DNA of 64,000 nucleotides from Pigmentiphaga sp. Its GTDB lineage: Bacteria; Pseudomonadota; Gammaproteobacteria; Burkholderiales; Burkholderiaceae_B. A program made the position numbers and the translations under genes. Positions 1-7,411 of the stretch are shown in pieces (the stretch's first letter is position 1; each line of letters opens with the position of its first letter). The notes beneath the pieces are model-generated. The model saw nothing but the letters and a program-made list of their open reading frames with translations, was not told the origin of the DNA and searched no databases. Location of the stretch: contig JALOAI010000015.1 in assembly GCA_023228945.1 (NCBI GenBank), forward strand, positions 74,544-138,543, in the 5' to 3' direction.

Positions 1-2
1 TC

Positions 3-296
3 GCCAAGAAGTGGGGTGATTTCGCCAAGTTCAAGGAGGCCTTCTCGGCCAGCGCCGTGGGCAACTTCGGTTCGGGCTGGACCTGGCTGGTGCGCAAGGC
101 CGACGGTTCGGTCGACATCGTCAACACCAGCAACGCCGCCACGCCCCTGACCACCGACGACAAGCCCCTGCTCACCGTCGACGTCTGGGAACATGCCTAC
201 TACGTGGACTACCGCAACGCCCGTCCGAAGTTCGTCGAGACCTTCCTCAACAGCCTGGCCAACTGGAAGTTCGCCGAGGCCAACTTCGGCGGCTGA
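3..296 (+). CDS. sodB: Fe superoxide dismutase, C-terminal part (5' end outside window)
   Basis: This is the last 97 codons of an iron/manganese-family superoxide dismutase, a cytoplasmic enzyme that converts superoxide to hydrogen peroxide and oxygen. The visible part holds the core of the C-terminal domain: NFGSGWTWLV, then the family signature DVWEHAYYVDY, which carries the metal-binding Asp and His. The overall sequence resembles SodB (iron type) more than SodA, including the STSNAxTPLTT-type stretch before the signature. The frame is open from the first base of the window, so the gene is cut by the window edge rather than truncated. A strong hairpin terminator follows 49 bases after the stop. 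Confidence 0.95.
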   Translation, partial: AKKWGDFAKFKEAFSASAVGNFGSGWTWLVRKADGSVDIVNTSNAATPLTTDDKPLLTVDVWEHAYYVDYRNARPKFVETFLNSLANWKFAEANFGG

Positions 297-344
297 TCAC
301 GCGCCGCGCCTTGCCTTGCCCGGAACGCCTTCCGGGCACTCCCC

Positions 345-378
345 AAAAACCGCCGACGGAATTGCCGGCGGTTTTTTT
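345..378 (+). terminator. Rho-independent terminator of sodB, shared with the convergent LysR gene
   Basis: A stem of AAACCGCCG against CGGCGGTTT with a short loop is followed by seven T residues on the plus strand. It ends sodB transcription. The stop codon of the convergent LysR gene (TAA on the minus strand, 377-379) lies inside the T tract, and the A-run on the left gives the same hairpin a U tract in the minus direction, so it probably works both ways. Confidence 0.9.
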
Positions 379-1330
379 AATCGCTCCAAGCCGGGCTGAC
401 CGTACGCGCGCGGATGAAGTCGCGGATCTCCCGCATCATGGCTTGCTGGGCCAAGGTTTGGGAATGGGATTTCGAGGTTGCCGCATACATTCTCCAAGGC
501 AAGATGGGAGAGTGAATCGGGATGAAGCGGCACTTGGATCGCAGAACTTCGTCATAGACGCTCCCTTGGGTCGCGATCGTGAAGCCGTGCCCCTCCAGCA
601 CCAGGGATTTTGAAAGCGGCAAGCTATCCGACTCCATCACGAGATTGGGTCGAATTCCCTGCCGTTCGGCATGGACGTCGATCAGATCCCTCAGGGCCCG
701 GCCCTTGGGCGCGAGGATCAGAGGCAGCGCCAACGCCTGGGCGAATGAGATCGACGGGTCGGCCGTCCGGGGTAGAGGTACGGAGCGTGCCATCGAATAA
801 GGCGCGATCAGGCCCGCTGAAGTTGTCATCAAGGGCAGGGTTTCGAGCTCGGATTCCGTCGGTGAATGCGTGAGGATGGCGAGATGGATCCGATGGGCCA
901 TGAGGGCGGCCGTGAGGCGGTCGGGAGCGTCTTTCATCACGCGCAGGAATACGCCGGGATACTTGGCGCGAAACTGAGTCAAGACTTGAGGCAAGAGGCT
1001 CTCCCAAGTAGCCCAGGTGGCCCAGGTAATGCCGATCGATAGAATGCCACTTGGCGCTTTGGCAGCCATACTGACGGTGTGCTCCAAAGCGTCGAAGCGA
1101 GCCAGGATCGCCTTGGCCTCGTTCAGCAACTGCTCACCGGCCTCGGTGGCTTCGAGCCGACGCCCCTCGCGGCGGAACAAGCGCACTTTATAGCCACGCT
1201 CAAGGGTTTGAATCTGTCGGCTGATGGCCGGCTGCGTGATTTGCAGGGCTGCTGCCGCCTTCGAATAATTGCCCTGCTCGGCGACGGCAACGAAGTAACG
1301 CAATGCCGTGAGGTCGGCCTTGTTTCTCAT
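377..1330 (-). CDS. LysR-family transcriptional regulator
   Basis: A 317-aa LysR-type regulator. The N-terminal winged helix-turn-helix spans about residues 5-65 (ALRYFVAVAEQGNYSKAAAA, then LQITQPAISRQIQTLE), followed by a substrate-binding domain with the usual LSIGITWA-type first strand. It is divergent from the Bug receptor gene at 1484, with a 153-bp gap containing two inverted repeats, so it most likely controls that receptor and the amidohydrolase behind it. The ligand cannot be read from sequence. I chose the ATG at 1330; an in-frame GTG four codons upstream is the alternative. Confidence 0.9.
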   Translation of the reverse strand: MRNKADLTALRYFVAVAEQGNYSKAAAALQITQPAISRQIQTLERGYKVRLFRREGRRLEATEAGEQLLNEAKAILARFDALEHTVSMAAKAPSGILSIGITWATWATWESLLPQVLTQFRAKYPGVFLRVMKDAPDRLTAALMAHRIHLAILTHSPTESELETLPLMTTSAGLIAPYSMARSVPLPRTADPSISFAQALALPLILAPKGRALRDLIDVHAERQGIRPNLVMESDSLPLSKSLVLEGHGFTIATQGSVYDEVLRSKCRFIPIHSPILPWRMYAATSKSHSQTLAQQAMMREIRDFIRARTVSPAWSD

Positions 1331-1358
1331 GACACCGCCCACAACTCATACATTAAGA

Positions 1359-1397
1359 CATGGAAAGTATAACTTCCATGCCATTGTATATTGGCAT
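1359..1397. promoter_or_regulatory. Two overlapping inverted repeats in the LysR/Bug intergenic region
   Basis: CATGGAA (1359-1365) pairs with TTCCATG (1374-1380), and ATGCCA (1378-1383) pairs with TGGCAT (1392-1397). Both are perfect dyads separated by 8 bases and share the TTCCATG/ATGCCA overlap. They lie between the divergent LysR and receptor genes, where LysR-type regulators bind, so they are candidate recognition and activation sites. Confidence 0.55.
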
Positions 1398-1483
1398 TGG
1401 GTCTCCTAACATTTCCTGGCATCAATCAAGCCGGATGGCAAATCCGGTACTGACCACACCACCGCCAGGAGGGAAGCCCCGAT

Positions 1484-2491
1484 ATGGATACCACTCAAAA
1501 GAAGGCGCCATCGCAAGCCCGGCGCTCCTGCTTATTGGCTTTCGGCGCCCTGGCGGCGGCCAGCGCCCTCCCCGCCCGAGCCCAGGATTACCCCACCCGC
1601 CCCATACGTTGGATCGTGCCGTACGCGCCCGGCGCCACCACCGACAATATCGCGCGCATCATTGCCGAGTATCTCAGCGAAGCCGTGGAGCAACCCATCA
1701 TCGTGGACAATCGGACCGGTGGCGCCAGCACCATCGGCATCCGGGGGTTACTCAATGCGCCGAGCGATGGCTACACCCTCGCCCTGGCGGACGACGCCAC
1801 CCTCTACAACAATTGGCACCTGTTTCCCGAGCTGCCCTATTCCCAGGACAGCTTCGCGTACGTGGCGATGCTCGGCCGATCGCCGTTGGTGTTGTTCGTT
1901 GATCCTTCAAACGGGCTAAAAACGTTCGACGAGTTCATCCAGTGGGCGAAAGCCAATACCGGTAAAGTGAATTACGCGACGCCCGGCATTGCCACGCCGC
2001 ATCATTTGGGCATGGCGGCCTTGGATGAACATTTTCAACTTGACATGCAATCGATCCACTACAAGGGTTCGGCAGCGGCCATCACCGACACCATCGCCGG
2101 ACGCGTCCAGGTGCTGCTCGCGGGCTCCTCGGGCTTCGCGATGCAACATGCCAACGAGGGACGCATCGCTCCGCTCGCCGTGAGCTCACCCGAGCGTCTC
2201 GCCTGGATGCCCACGGTGCCCTCGCTCAAAGAAGTGGGCTTCGATAGCTTCGATATGACCGCCGACCTCGGCGTGATCATGCACAAAGATACGCCGACGG
2301 AGATCACGCAACGACTGGGCCGAGAGATCAACGCCATTCTCGAACGACCGGAAGTGCGCGAAAGGCTGCAGAACATCGGCGTTCTGAGCACGCCGCTTTC
2401 ACAAGCCGACTTCGAGGCGCATGTTAGGACCCGTTCCGCGGCGGCTGGCGATTTGATCCGCCGCGCCAAGATCCAGCTCGGCAATTCATAA
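1484..2491 (+). CDS. Bug/TctC-family periplasmic solute receptor
   Basis: A 335-aa tripartite tricarboxylate receptor-family (Bug) protein that would bind a carboxylic acid in the periplasm. A signal peptide with a twin-arginine start (QARRSCLLAFGALAAASA) ends near ALPARAQ at residue 34. The mature protein begins YPTRPIRWIVPYAPG and contains the family hallmark VDNRTGGASTIG. An AGGAGGG ribosome site precedes the ATG. No TctA/TctB membrane genes are in the window, as is usual for the expanded Bug families of Bordetella and Achromobacter, so the protein may feed another transporter or a sensor. It is followed after 36 bases by the amidohydrolase gene. Confidence 0.93.
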   Translation: MDTTQKKAPSQARRSCLLAFGALAAASALPARAQDYPTRPIRWIVPYAPGATTDNIARIIAEYLSEAVEQPIIVDNRTGGASTIGIRGLLNAPSDGYTLALADDATLYNNWHLFPELPYSQDSFAYVAMLGRSPLVLFVDPSNGLKTFDEFIQWAKANTGKVNYATPGIATPHHLGMAALDEHFQLDMQSIHYKGSAAAITDTIAGRVQVLLAGSSGFAMQHANEGRIAPLAVSSPERLAWMPTVPSLKEVGFDSFDMTADLGVIMHKDTPTEITQRLGREINAILERPEVRERLQNIGVLSTPLSQADFEAHVRTRSAAAGDLIRRAKIQLGNS

Positions 2492-2527
2492 CGTTGCGGC
2501 CCTGCGCGCCTACCCAAGGAGTTTTCA

Positions 2528-3463
2528 TTGATCTCGATTGCCCGCCTCGATACCCATCAGCATTGCATGCCCAGGTTCTACGCGGAATGGCTGCAAAGCC
2601 ATGGCATTTTTTCCGTCGGTGGACGCGAGTTGCCCGATTGGAGTCCCACGGCGGCCGAGTCTTTCATGGACAACAACGGAATCTCGGGAGCGATACTGTC
2701 GATTTCCACTCCCGGCGTGCATCTGGGTAGCAACCAGGAAGCGCGGGACATGGCGCGACGCATCAACGATTATCTGGCCGGCGTGGCGCAGCGGCAGCCA
2801 CGGCTGGGTTTCTTTGCCGTATTGCCGCTGCCGGATGTCGAAGGCGCCCTCGAAGAAGCCGCCTATGCGCTGGATACGTTGCGAGCCGACGGCGTGCTGA
2901 TCCTGGCCAACACCCGGGGTCTCTATTTTGGCGAGCCGGCCTGGGAGCCGCTGATGACAGAGCTCAACACCCGGCAGGCGGTGGTTTTCGTCCACCCCTC
3001 CGAGCTGGCGGGAGGCGCGCACCCGGACATCCCCCCGTCGTCGGCCGATTTCCTGCTGGATACGACGCGGGCCGCCATTCGCTATGCCCGCTCCGGCTCG
3101 CTGGAGCGTCACCCCGACGTTCGCGTCGTTCTGTCACACGCTGGCGGCTTCGTTCCTTATGCCGCCGAGCGCATGGCCGCGGCCTGCTCTCCCGACGGCA
3201 GCAACGCTGGCGGGCTGGCGCGCCTGCGCCGTTTTTACTTCGATACGGCGTTGTCCGGCACCCCGTACACCATGCCTTCGTTATTGGCGTTTGCCGATCT
3301 GCAGCGCATCACCTTTGGCAGCGATTGGCCTTTCGCCAATGAGGAACGCGCCTCGCACTTCATCCGGCGGCTGGATGAAGTGGCGCTCGAACCGTCGCTG
3401 CGCAAAGCGATCTATCGCGACAACGCCACATTGCTGTTCCCGCGGTTTGGCGCCATTGCTTGA
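2528..3463 (+). CDS. Metal-dependent amidohydrolase of the ACMSD/resorcylate decarboxylase type
   Basis: A 311-aa amidohydrolase_2-family TIM-barrel protein. It shows the N-terminal metal motif HQH (LDTHQHCMPRF), a middle metal ligand in VVLSHAGGF and the late aspartate in TFGSDWPF. Members of this family are decarboxylases or hydrolases (aminocarboxymuconate semialdehyde decarboxylase, gamma-resorcylate decarboxylase, lactonases), and the exact reaction cannot be chosen from sequence. The start is TTG at 2528, preceded by AAGGA at a good distance; there is no in-frame ATG before the HQH motif. It is co-directional with the Bug receptor and LysR-linked, so it probably acts on the imported acid. 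Confidence 0.85.
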   Translation: MISIARLDTHQHCMPRFYAEWLQSHGIFSVGGRELPDWSPTAAESFMDNNGISGAILSISTPGVHLGSNQEARDMARRINDYLAGVAQRQPRLGFFAVLPLPDVEGALEEAAYALDTLRADGVLILANTRGLYFGEPAWEPLMTELNTRQAVVFVHPSELAGGAHPDIPPSSADFLLDTTRAAIRYARSGSLERHPDVRVVLSHAGGFVPYAAERMAAACSPDGSNAGGLARLRRFYFDTALSGTPYTMPSLLAFADLQRITFGSDWPFANEERASHFIRRLDEVALEPSLRKAIYRDNATLLFPRFGAIA

Positions 3464-3616
3464 ACGGATCCCCGCCCCGGCCGCGAGCCGCCGGCTCAGG
3501 CCGCCGCGCCCGAAGGCTATGCCAAAGGCGACGCACAGTTCAGCAATGGGCAGCGCGTGCTCGATCTCGCCGTCTCGGTGGGGCACGCCCCCACTTCAGG
3601 TCAGTTAATATTGAAA
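3464..3616 (+). pseudogene. Coding-like remnant without a start, left edge of accessory module
   Basis: Directly after the amidohydrolase stop, reading frame 2 stays open and looks like real protein with host-type codon usage for about 45 codons (for example EGYAKGDAQFSNGQRVLDLA), but has no usable start of its own. The GC-rich, coding-like pattern stops near 3600, where the sequence turns AT-rich just ahead of the nucleotidyltransferase gene. I read it as the tail or middle of a gene cut by insertion of the following module. I could not recognise the family, and a chance open frame is possible. Confidence 0.35.
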
Positions 3617-3644
3617 ACAAAACCACAACAGCGGAGGCTGTGGC

Positions 3645-4217
3645 ATGACGACCGTTGCCATTCCGGAATGGAGCACCCTGGGCCTGCTGCCGCCGATCGA
3701 TCCGGCCGACCCCACCAGTGCGGAGCGGTCCCCCTATCCGGTGGCGCTGCTGGATGTCGTTCTGCGCTTTGCCACTTCACCCGAGCGCTGCAAGGTATTG
3801 AAGGGCTTTCTGGACTGTCGCGCCGCTTTACATGGTATGGGGTTGGTCAGCGGCTTCCAGTGGATCGATGGCAGCTTCACCGAGCAGGTGGAAACCCTGG
3901 AGCGCCGTTCGCCCAAGGATCTCGACGTGGTGACCTTCGTTCACACACCCGATGATTTTGCCCCGTCGGATGAACAAATTGGCGTGTTGGATCACGATGC
4001 GGCAAAAGCTCGGTTCTTGGTAGACAGCTATTTCGTTGAAATCAACCAAGAACCGCCTGAGGTTCTCGTCGCGCGCAGCGCCTATTGGTACAGCCTTTGG
4101 TCCCATCGCCGTAATCAAGCATGGAAAGGGTATTTGCAGATCGACTTGAATCCTGCACAAGACGCAGATGCACGCGAACGCTTAACCCAGTTAAATGGTC
4201 AGGAGGCGCAAGCATGA
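3645..4217 (+). CDS. Nucleotidyltransferase-fold protein (DUF6932-like), first gene of a two-gene module
   Basis: A 190-aa cytoplasmic protein. Residues 74-96 hold IDGSFTE, then PKDLDVVTF: a Gly-Ser followed about 15 residues later by Asp-x-Asp, the hG[GS]...Dh[DE]h signature of minimal nucleotidyltransferases (here G76-S77 and D92/D94). The overall look matches what I remember as the DUF6932 family, whose function is not established. The stop overlaps the start of the next gene by ATGA, and AGGAGG sits just before that start, so the two proteins are translationally coupled. GC is visibly lower than in the flanking genes, suggesting transfer. Antitoxin, toxin or defence roles are possible but unproven. 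Confidence 0.75.
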   Translation: MTTVAIPEWSTLGLLPPIDPADPTSAERSPYPVALLDVVLRFATSPERCKVLKGFLDCRAALHGMGLVSGFQWIDGSFTEQVETLERRSPKDLDVVTFVHTPDDFAPSDEQIGVLDHDAAKARFLVDSYFVEINQEPPEVLVARSAYWYSLWSHRRNQAWKGYLQIDLNPAQDADARERLTQLNGQEAQA

Positions 4218-5128
4218 ACAACGAAGACCGCCAGCATTTGCTGGCTGAGCGCACCTTCCTGCAAAGGCTACTGGCCAAAACTCCTGCCACGGCGCGTTTG
4301 ACACGCATGAGCGATGAAGCCCGACTGCGCAAGGTGGAGGCGCAGCTAGCCGCGTTGCCAGCGGCTGAAAGAACGCCCGCACGTGCGCGCCTGACCTTTG
4401 ATGGCGTTCCGGTGATTCGTAGCCACGGCATCTTTGCCGACTTCGGCATGAAGGCCGTCAGCAGTTTTACAGAAGCGGTTGCATCGGTCGCAGCATCGCT
4501 GTCCGCGCCTCTGGCCGCGATGGGCCCTATTCCCAACCGTGACCAGAACCAGTTGCTGATCACGAGCACGGCAGTCGGTTCGTTTGGCTTCGAACTGGAG
4601 GAATATCGCACCGAACAGCTAACGCTGGAGAAAGCCAGTCCGGTCGCCACTGCATTGGAACGCACCCAGGCATTACTGCAAAGCACGCTGGGCAATGACG
4701 ACGATCTGGCGGATATCGCCTCTGAAACCGACCCTCGTGCATTGGACAAGGTTCGCACCTTCCTGAAAGTGCTGGCCGACAACAGCGCCGTTTGCTCGCT
4801 GCAATACGGTGGCCGAGGCGTGCGATTTACCGATGTGGGCCAGGTCAGCCGCAGCCTTGCGCGTCTTGCTGCAGACAACTTGCATGAAAGCGAAGAGCAG
4901 TTGCGCGGCGAATTTGTTGGTGCACTGCCTAATAGCCGTAGCTTTGAGTTCAGGCTCGCCAGTGATGGGCAGATCATTCGCGGCAAGGTGTCCCCGCGTG
5001 TGCAAAACGTGGATGCTATCAATGACCATTTGCATTGCGACGTGCAAATCGACGTTACTCGCACTCAGGTCGGCAATGGCCGTCCGCGATATCTACTAAC
5101 ACAGATGCCGCGGTGGGCCCAATCCTGA
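4214..5128 (+). CDS. Hypothetical protein, partner of the nucleotidyltransferase-fold protein
   Basis: A 304-aa protein I do not recognise. The N-terminal 50 residues are charged and leucine-rich with a probable coiled coil (RQHLLAERTFLQRLL, then ARLRKVEAQLAALP). The middle holds an Ala/Ser-rich helix (FTEAVASVAASLSAPLAAMG), and the C-terminal third is beta-rich. No signal peptide or membrane segment is visible. The start ATG overlaps the stop of the upstream gene and follows AGGAGG by seven bases. Codon use is less GC-biased than in neighbours. Stoichiometric coupling to the upstream protein suggests the two form a complex. Confidence 0.75.
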   Translation: MNNEDRQHLLAERTFLQRLLAKTPATARLTRMSDEARLRKVEAQLAALPAAERTPARARLTFDGVPVIRSHGIFADFGMKAVSSFTEAVASVAASLSAPLAAMGPIPNRDQNQLLITSTAVGSFGFELEEYRTEQLTLEKASPVATALERTQALLQSTLGNDDDLADIASETDPRALDKVRTFLKVLADNSAVCSLQYGGRGVRFTDVGQVSRSLARLAADNLHESEEQLRGEFVGALPNSRSFEFRLASDGQIIRGKVSPRVQNVDAINDHLHCDVQIDVTRTQVGNGRPRYLLTQMPRWAQS

Positions 5129-5153
5129 GGTACTTGGAGTGAGCGAGTACACA

Positions 5154-5303
5154 GTGGTCGAACCAGAGCGGCTCGTACAGCAGCGGGATGAGGTCGGGAC
5201 GCTCGCGCAGGATGCTGTTGTAGATGCTGCAGGAGCTCACCACCAGGCTGGCGCCGCCCGCTTTGGAGGTGCGCACGCACATCAGCCCGACCACGTCGGC
5301 GCC
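5154..5303 (-). pseudogene. Duplicated fragment of the TauD-family dioxygenase gene
   Basis: These 150 bases align without gaps to 5855-6004 inside the complete dioxygenase gene; I count 8 differences. Translated on the minus strand they give the GADVVGLMC to LLYEPLWFD part of the enzyme. Nothing else of the gene remains: the copy starts 25 bases after the stop of the unknown partner gene and ends at 5303. It is the stump of a tandem paralogue, consistent with the accessory module having replaced the rest. Confidence 0.85.
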
Positions 5304-5349
5304 TTCCGGGTGGCGCGCTCTGCCCTGAGCGGTCGTCGACTGTTCCCTG

Positions 5350-5384
5350 GAAGCCGCCGGCGTTTGTCGGCGGCTTCTTTTGTT
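5350..5384 (+). terminator. Rho-independent terminator downstream of the accessory module
   Basis: A perfect 10-bp stem (GAAGCCGCCG with CGGCGGCTTC) around an 8-base loop is followed by TTTTGTT on the plus strand. It is the first strong terminator after the two-gene module, with the dioxygenase remnant lying in between. Confidence 0.8.
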
Positions 5385-5417
5385 CAACGAGACACTGTGG
5401 TGATGGGTAGGAAAAAA

Positions 5418-5434
5418 TTGTACAACTAGTACAA
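5418..5434. promoter_or_regulatory. Perfect palindrome TTGTAC-N5-GTACAA
   Basis: An inverted repeat with 6-bp arms and a 5-base centre lies between the module terminator and the 3' end of the dioxygenase gene. The surrounding 30 bases are AT-rich, unlike the neighbourhood. It resembles a dimeric repressor operator, but there is no start codon nearby on either strand. It may have belonged to the lost paralogue's region. The rest of the 5129-5437 gap holds only the gene fragment and the terminator. Confidence 0.4.
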
Positions 5435-5437
5435 AAT

Positions 5438-6463
5438 TCATATAGAGCACGTGGAGTACGCGCCCTCTCCCACAGCGATCCCATAAAACCCGTAGGTTTC
5501 GGTGAATCGCTTGCGTTCGGCGAAGTTCAACCACAGGCGCAGCAGCCAGCGGCGGCGTTCGGGTTCGTCGTAGTCGGTGAACCCGGTGCGTGAATGCAAA
5601 GTGGTGTGGTTGTTGAGCCACTGGATGTCGCCGGGACGAAAATCCATCGACAGGCAAAGCTCCTCGGACTCGGCCAGGCGATCGATCAGGTCGAACAGTT
5701 CGCGATGGCCGTCGTGGAGCGGCGGCGCGCCGGGATAGCGCTGGCCGGATTCGATGAAGTTGCGCAGGTACATCATCGACAGCTTGCCCTCGCGCCAGCC
5801 GGCGATCGACGTCACCCAATAGGGCTCGCCCGTGACGGCGTTGCGCTCGCCGCGGTGGTCGAACCATAGCGGTTCGTACAGTAGCGGGATCAGGTCGGGA
5901 CGCTCGCGCAGGATGCCGTTGTAGATGCTGCAGGAGCTCACCACCAGGCTGGCGCCGCCCTCTTTGGACGTGCGCACGCACATCAGTCCGACCACGTCGG
6001 CGCCGTCTACATGGAACGGCGCGGCGCTGTTGGTGTGGTAGAAGCGCGAATTGGCATTGGTGCTGGGGTCGGTGCTGGTGGTGTTCATCACGTGGCCCAG
6101 CAGTTCGCCCTTGGAGTTCTGCACGATGGGCGAGCCTAGGTGCAGGCCCAGGCCCCAGAACGCGGCCGTGCGCTCCTCCACCGTCCATTCGGGCACGTCG
6201 AGGCCGCGCCAGAGCTCAAAGCCGCGGCCCTCCTCGAGTTCGCGGCGGAGTTCGGCAAAGCGCGCGCCCAGCGTGGGCAGCGGGAAATCTTCGGCGCTCA
6301 GCGCCAGCAGCGGGCGGCGCAGGCCGACGGCATGGCGCACGGCGGCCTTGATTTCGGCCACCTGCGAAGGGTCGAGCGTGTACGACCACTCTGGGTTGCC
6401 CTGCATCTGAGCTCGGGTCCAGGCGGCGGGATGGTCAAATGGAGTCATCAACATGTCGGGCAT
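5438..6463 (-). CDS. TauD/TfdA-family Fe(II)/2-oxoglutarate-type dioxygenase
   Basis: A 341-aa member of the TauD/TfdA superfamily, which normally couples 2-oxoglutarate decarboxylation to substrate hydroxylation. The iron triad can be read as H151-x-D153 (PFHVDGADVVGLMC) and distal H290 (NNHTTLHSRTGFTDY), followed by the arginines near 303-305 that bind 2-oxoglutarate. The start at 6463 is the ATG preceding PDMLMTPFDHP; the open frame runs further upstream but that part is not protein-like. It is last in the transporter-ligase-aldolase gene run. The C-terminal tail after the last domain strand is short and ends in a region with a duplicated gene fragment close by. Confidence 0.88.
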   Translation of the reverse strand: MPDMLMTPFDHPAAWTRAQMQGNPEWSYTLDPSQVAEIKAAVRHAVGLRRPLLALSAEDFPLPTLGARFAELRRELEEGRGFELWRGLDVPEWTVEERTAAFWGLGLHLGSPIVQNSKGELLGHVMNTTSTDPSTNANSRFYHTNSAAPFHVDGADVVGLMCVRTSKEGGASLVVSSCSIYNGILRERPDLIPLLYEPLWFDHRGERNAVTGEPYWVTSIAGWREGKLSMMYLRNFIESGQRYPGAPPLHDGHRELFDLIDRLAESEELCLSMDFRPGDIQWLNNHTTLHSRTGFTDYDEPERRRWLLRLWLNFAERKRFTETYGFYGIAVGEGAYSTCSI

Positions 6464-6626
6464 GACAGCCTCACTCGTAAGGAGACGATAAAAGTCGGGC
6501 GCCGGGCCAACCACACCCCGGTCCCTCCGGATAGGTCGCGACAACCGCTTCCACGATTGCCGCTTGCCTGGCGGCGCTGCGCCCCGAGGCGCTTTTGGCT
6601 TGGGAGTATCCAAGCGATGGAAAAAC

Positions 6627-7397
6627 CTAACTGGCGTAGCCGGGATTGAGTCGATCAAGACGCCGCAGCAGGCCCGGCCACGCCCGCCCCGCGGGTGAGG
6701 ACTCGCCCATCCGGGCCACGGCATCGCAAACGCCCTCGAGCACCTCCGGGGTTACGTGGGTGAGCGGCCCGCCCCCCGCTTGCGCCCCCAATTGGATTTG
6801 GCAGGCGGTTTCGAAGAAGTACATATTCAGAAATGCTTCGGCAACCGAGGTGCCCGTGGTGAGCAGGCCATGGTTGCGGAGCATCAGGAAATCGGCATCG
6901 CCCAGATCGCGCGCCAGGCGGGCCCGCTCGTCGTCGTAGACGGCCAGCCCTTCGTAGTCGTGGTAGGCCAGCGACGTGAGCACCACGGATGCTTGCTGGG
7001 ACAAAGGCAGGAGTCCGTCGCGCTGCGCGCTGACCGCGATGCCCGCCCGGGTATGGCAATGCAGCACGCACTGCACATCGGGGCGGACGGCATGTATCGT
7101 GCTGTGGATCACGAATCCCGCGCGGTTGACGATATAGGGCGTGTCGGACAGGATGTTGCCCTCCATATCGATGCGCACCAGGGCCGACGCCGTCATTTCG
7201 TCGAAATACATGCCGTAGGGGTTGATCAGGAATTGTTCCTGCCCCTCCGTCAGGTGCTCGGGAAGACGAAGGCTGATATGGGTGAAAATCAGATCGCTCA
7301 TGCCATAGAGCGCCACCAGCCGGTAACAAGCCGCGAGGTCCACTCGCAGGCGCCACTCCTCGTCGCTCACTTTGCCTTGCAGGGATACGGTTTCCAT
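6627..7397 (-). CDS. Class II aldolase/adducin-family protein
   Basis: A 256-aa class II aldolase/adducin-domain protein, a family of zinc enzymes acting on hydroxy-acid or sugar phosphates and also of aromatic or 3-oxo acid decarboxylases. The zinc histidines are visible as H113-x-H115 (VLHCHTRAGIA) and H176 (LRNHGLLTTG). The start at 7397 has a GGGAGGA ribosome site eight bases upstream. It lies 14 bases after the ligase gene stop, so it belongs to the same transcript. No sugar-specific motif was recognised; a role on the aliphatic or aromatic acid handled by the cluster is inferred. Confidence 0.85.
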   Translation of the reverse strand: METVSLQGKVSDEEWRLRVDLAACYRLVALYGMSDLIFTHISLRLPEHLTEGQEQFLINPYGMYFDEMTASALVRIDMEGNILSDTPYIVNRAGFVIHSTIHAVRPDVQCVLHCHTRAGIAVSAQRDGLLPLSQQASVVLTSLAYHDYEGLAVYDDERARLARDLGDADFLMLRNHGLLTTGTSVAEAFLNMYFFETACQIQLGAQAGGGPLTHVTPEVLEGVCDAVARMGESSPAGRAWPGLLRRLDRLNPGYAS

Positions 7398-7411
7398 GAG
7401 TGTTCCTCCCT

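Noticed and set aside
3645..5128. A mobile element carrying the two-gene module
   Set aside because: I see no transposase, integrase, terminal inverted repeats or target-site duplication; transfer is inferred only from composition and the broken flanking genes.
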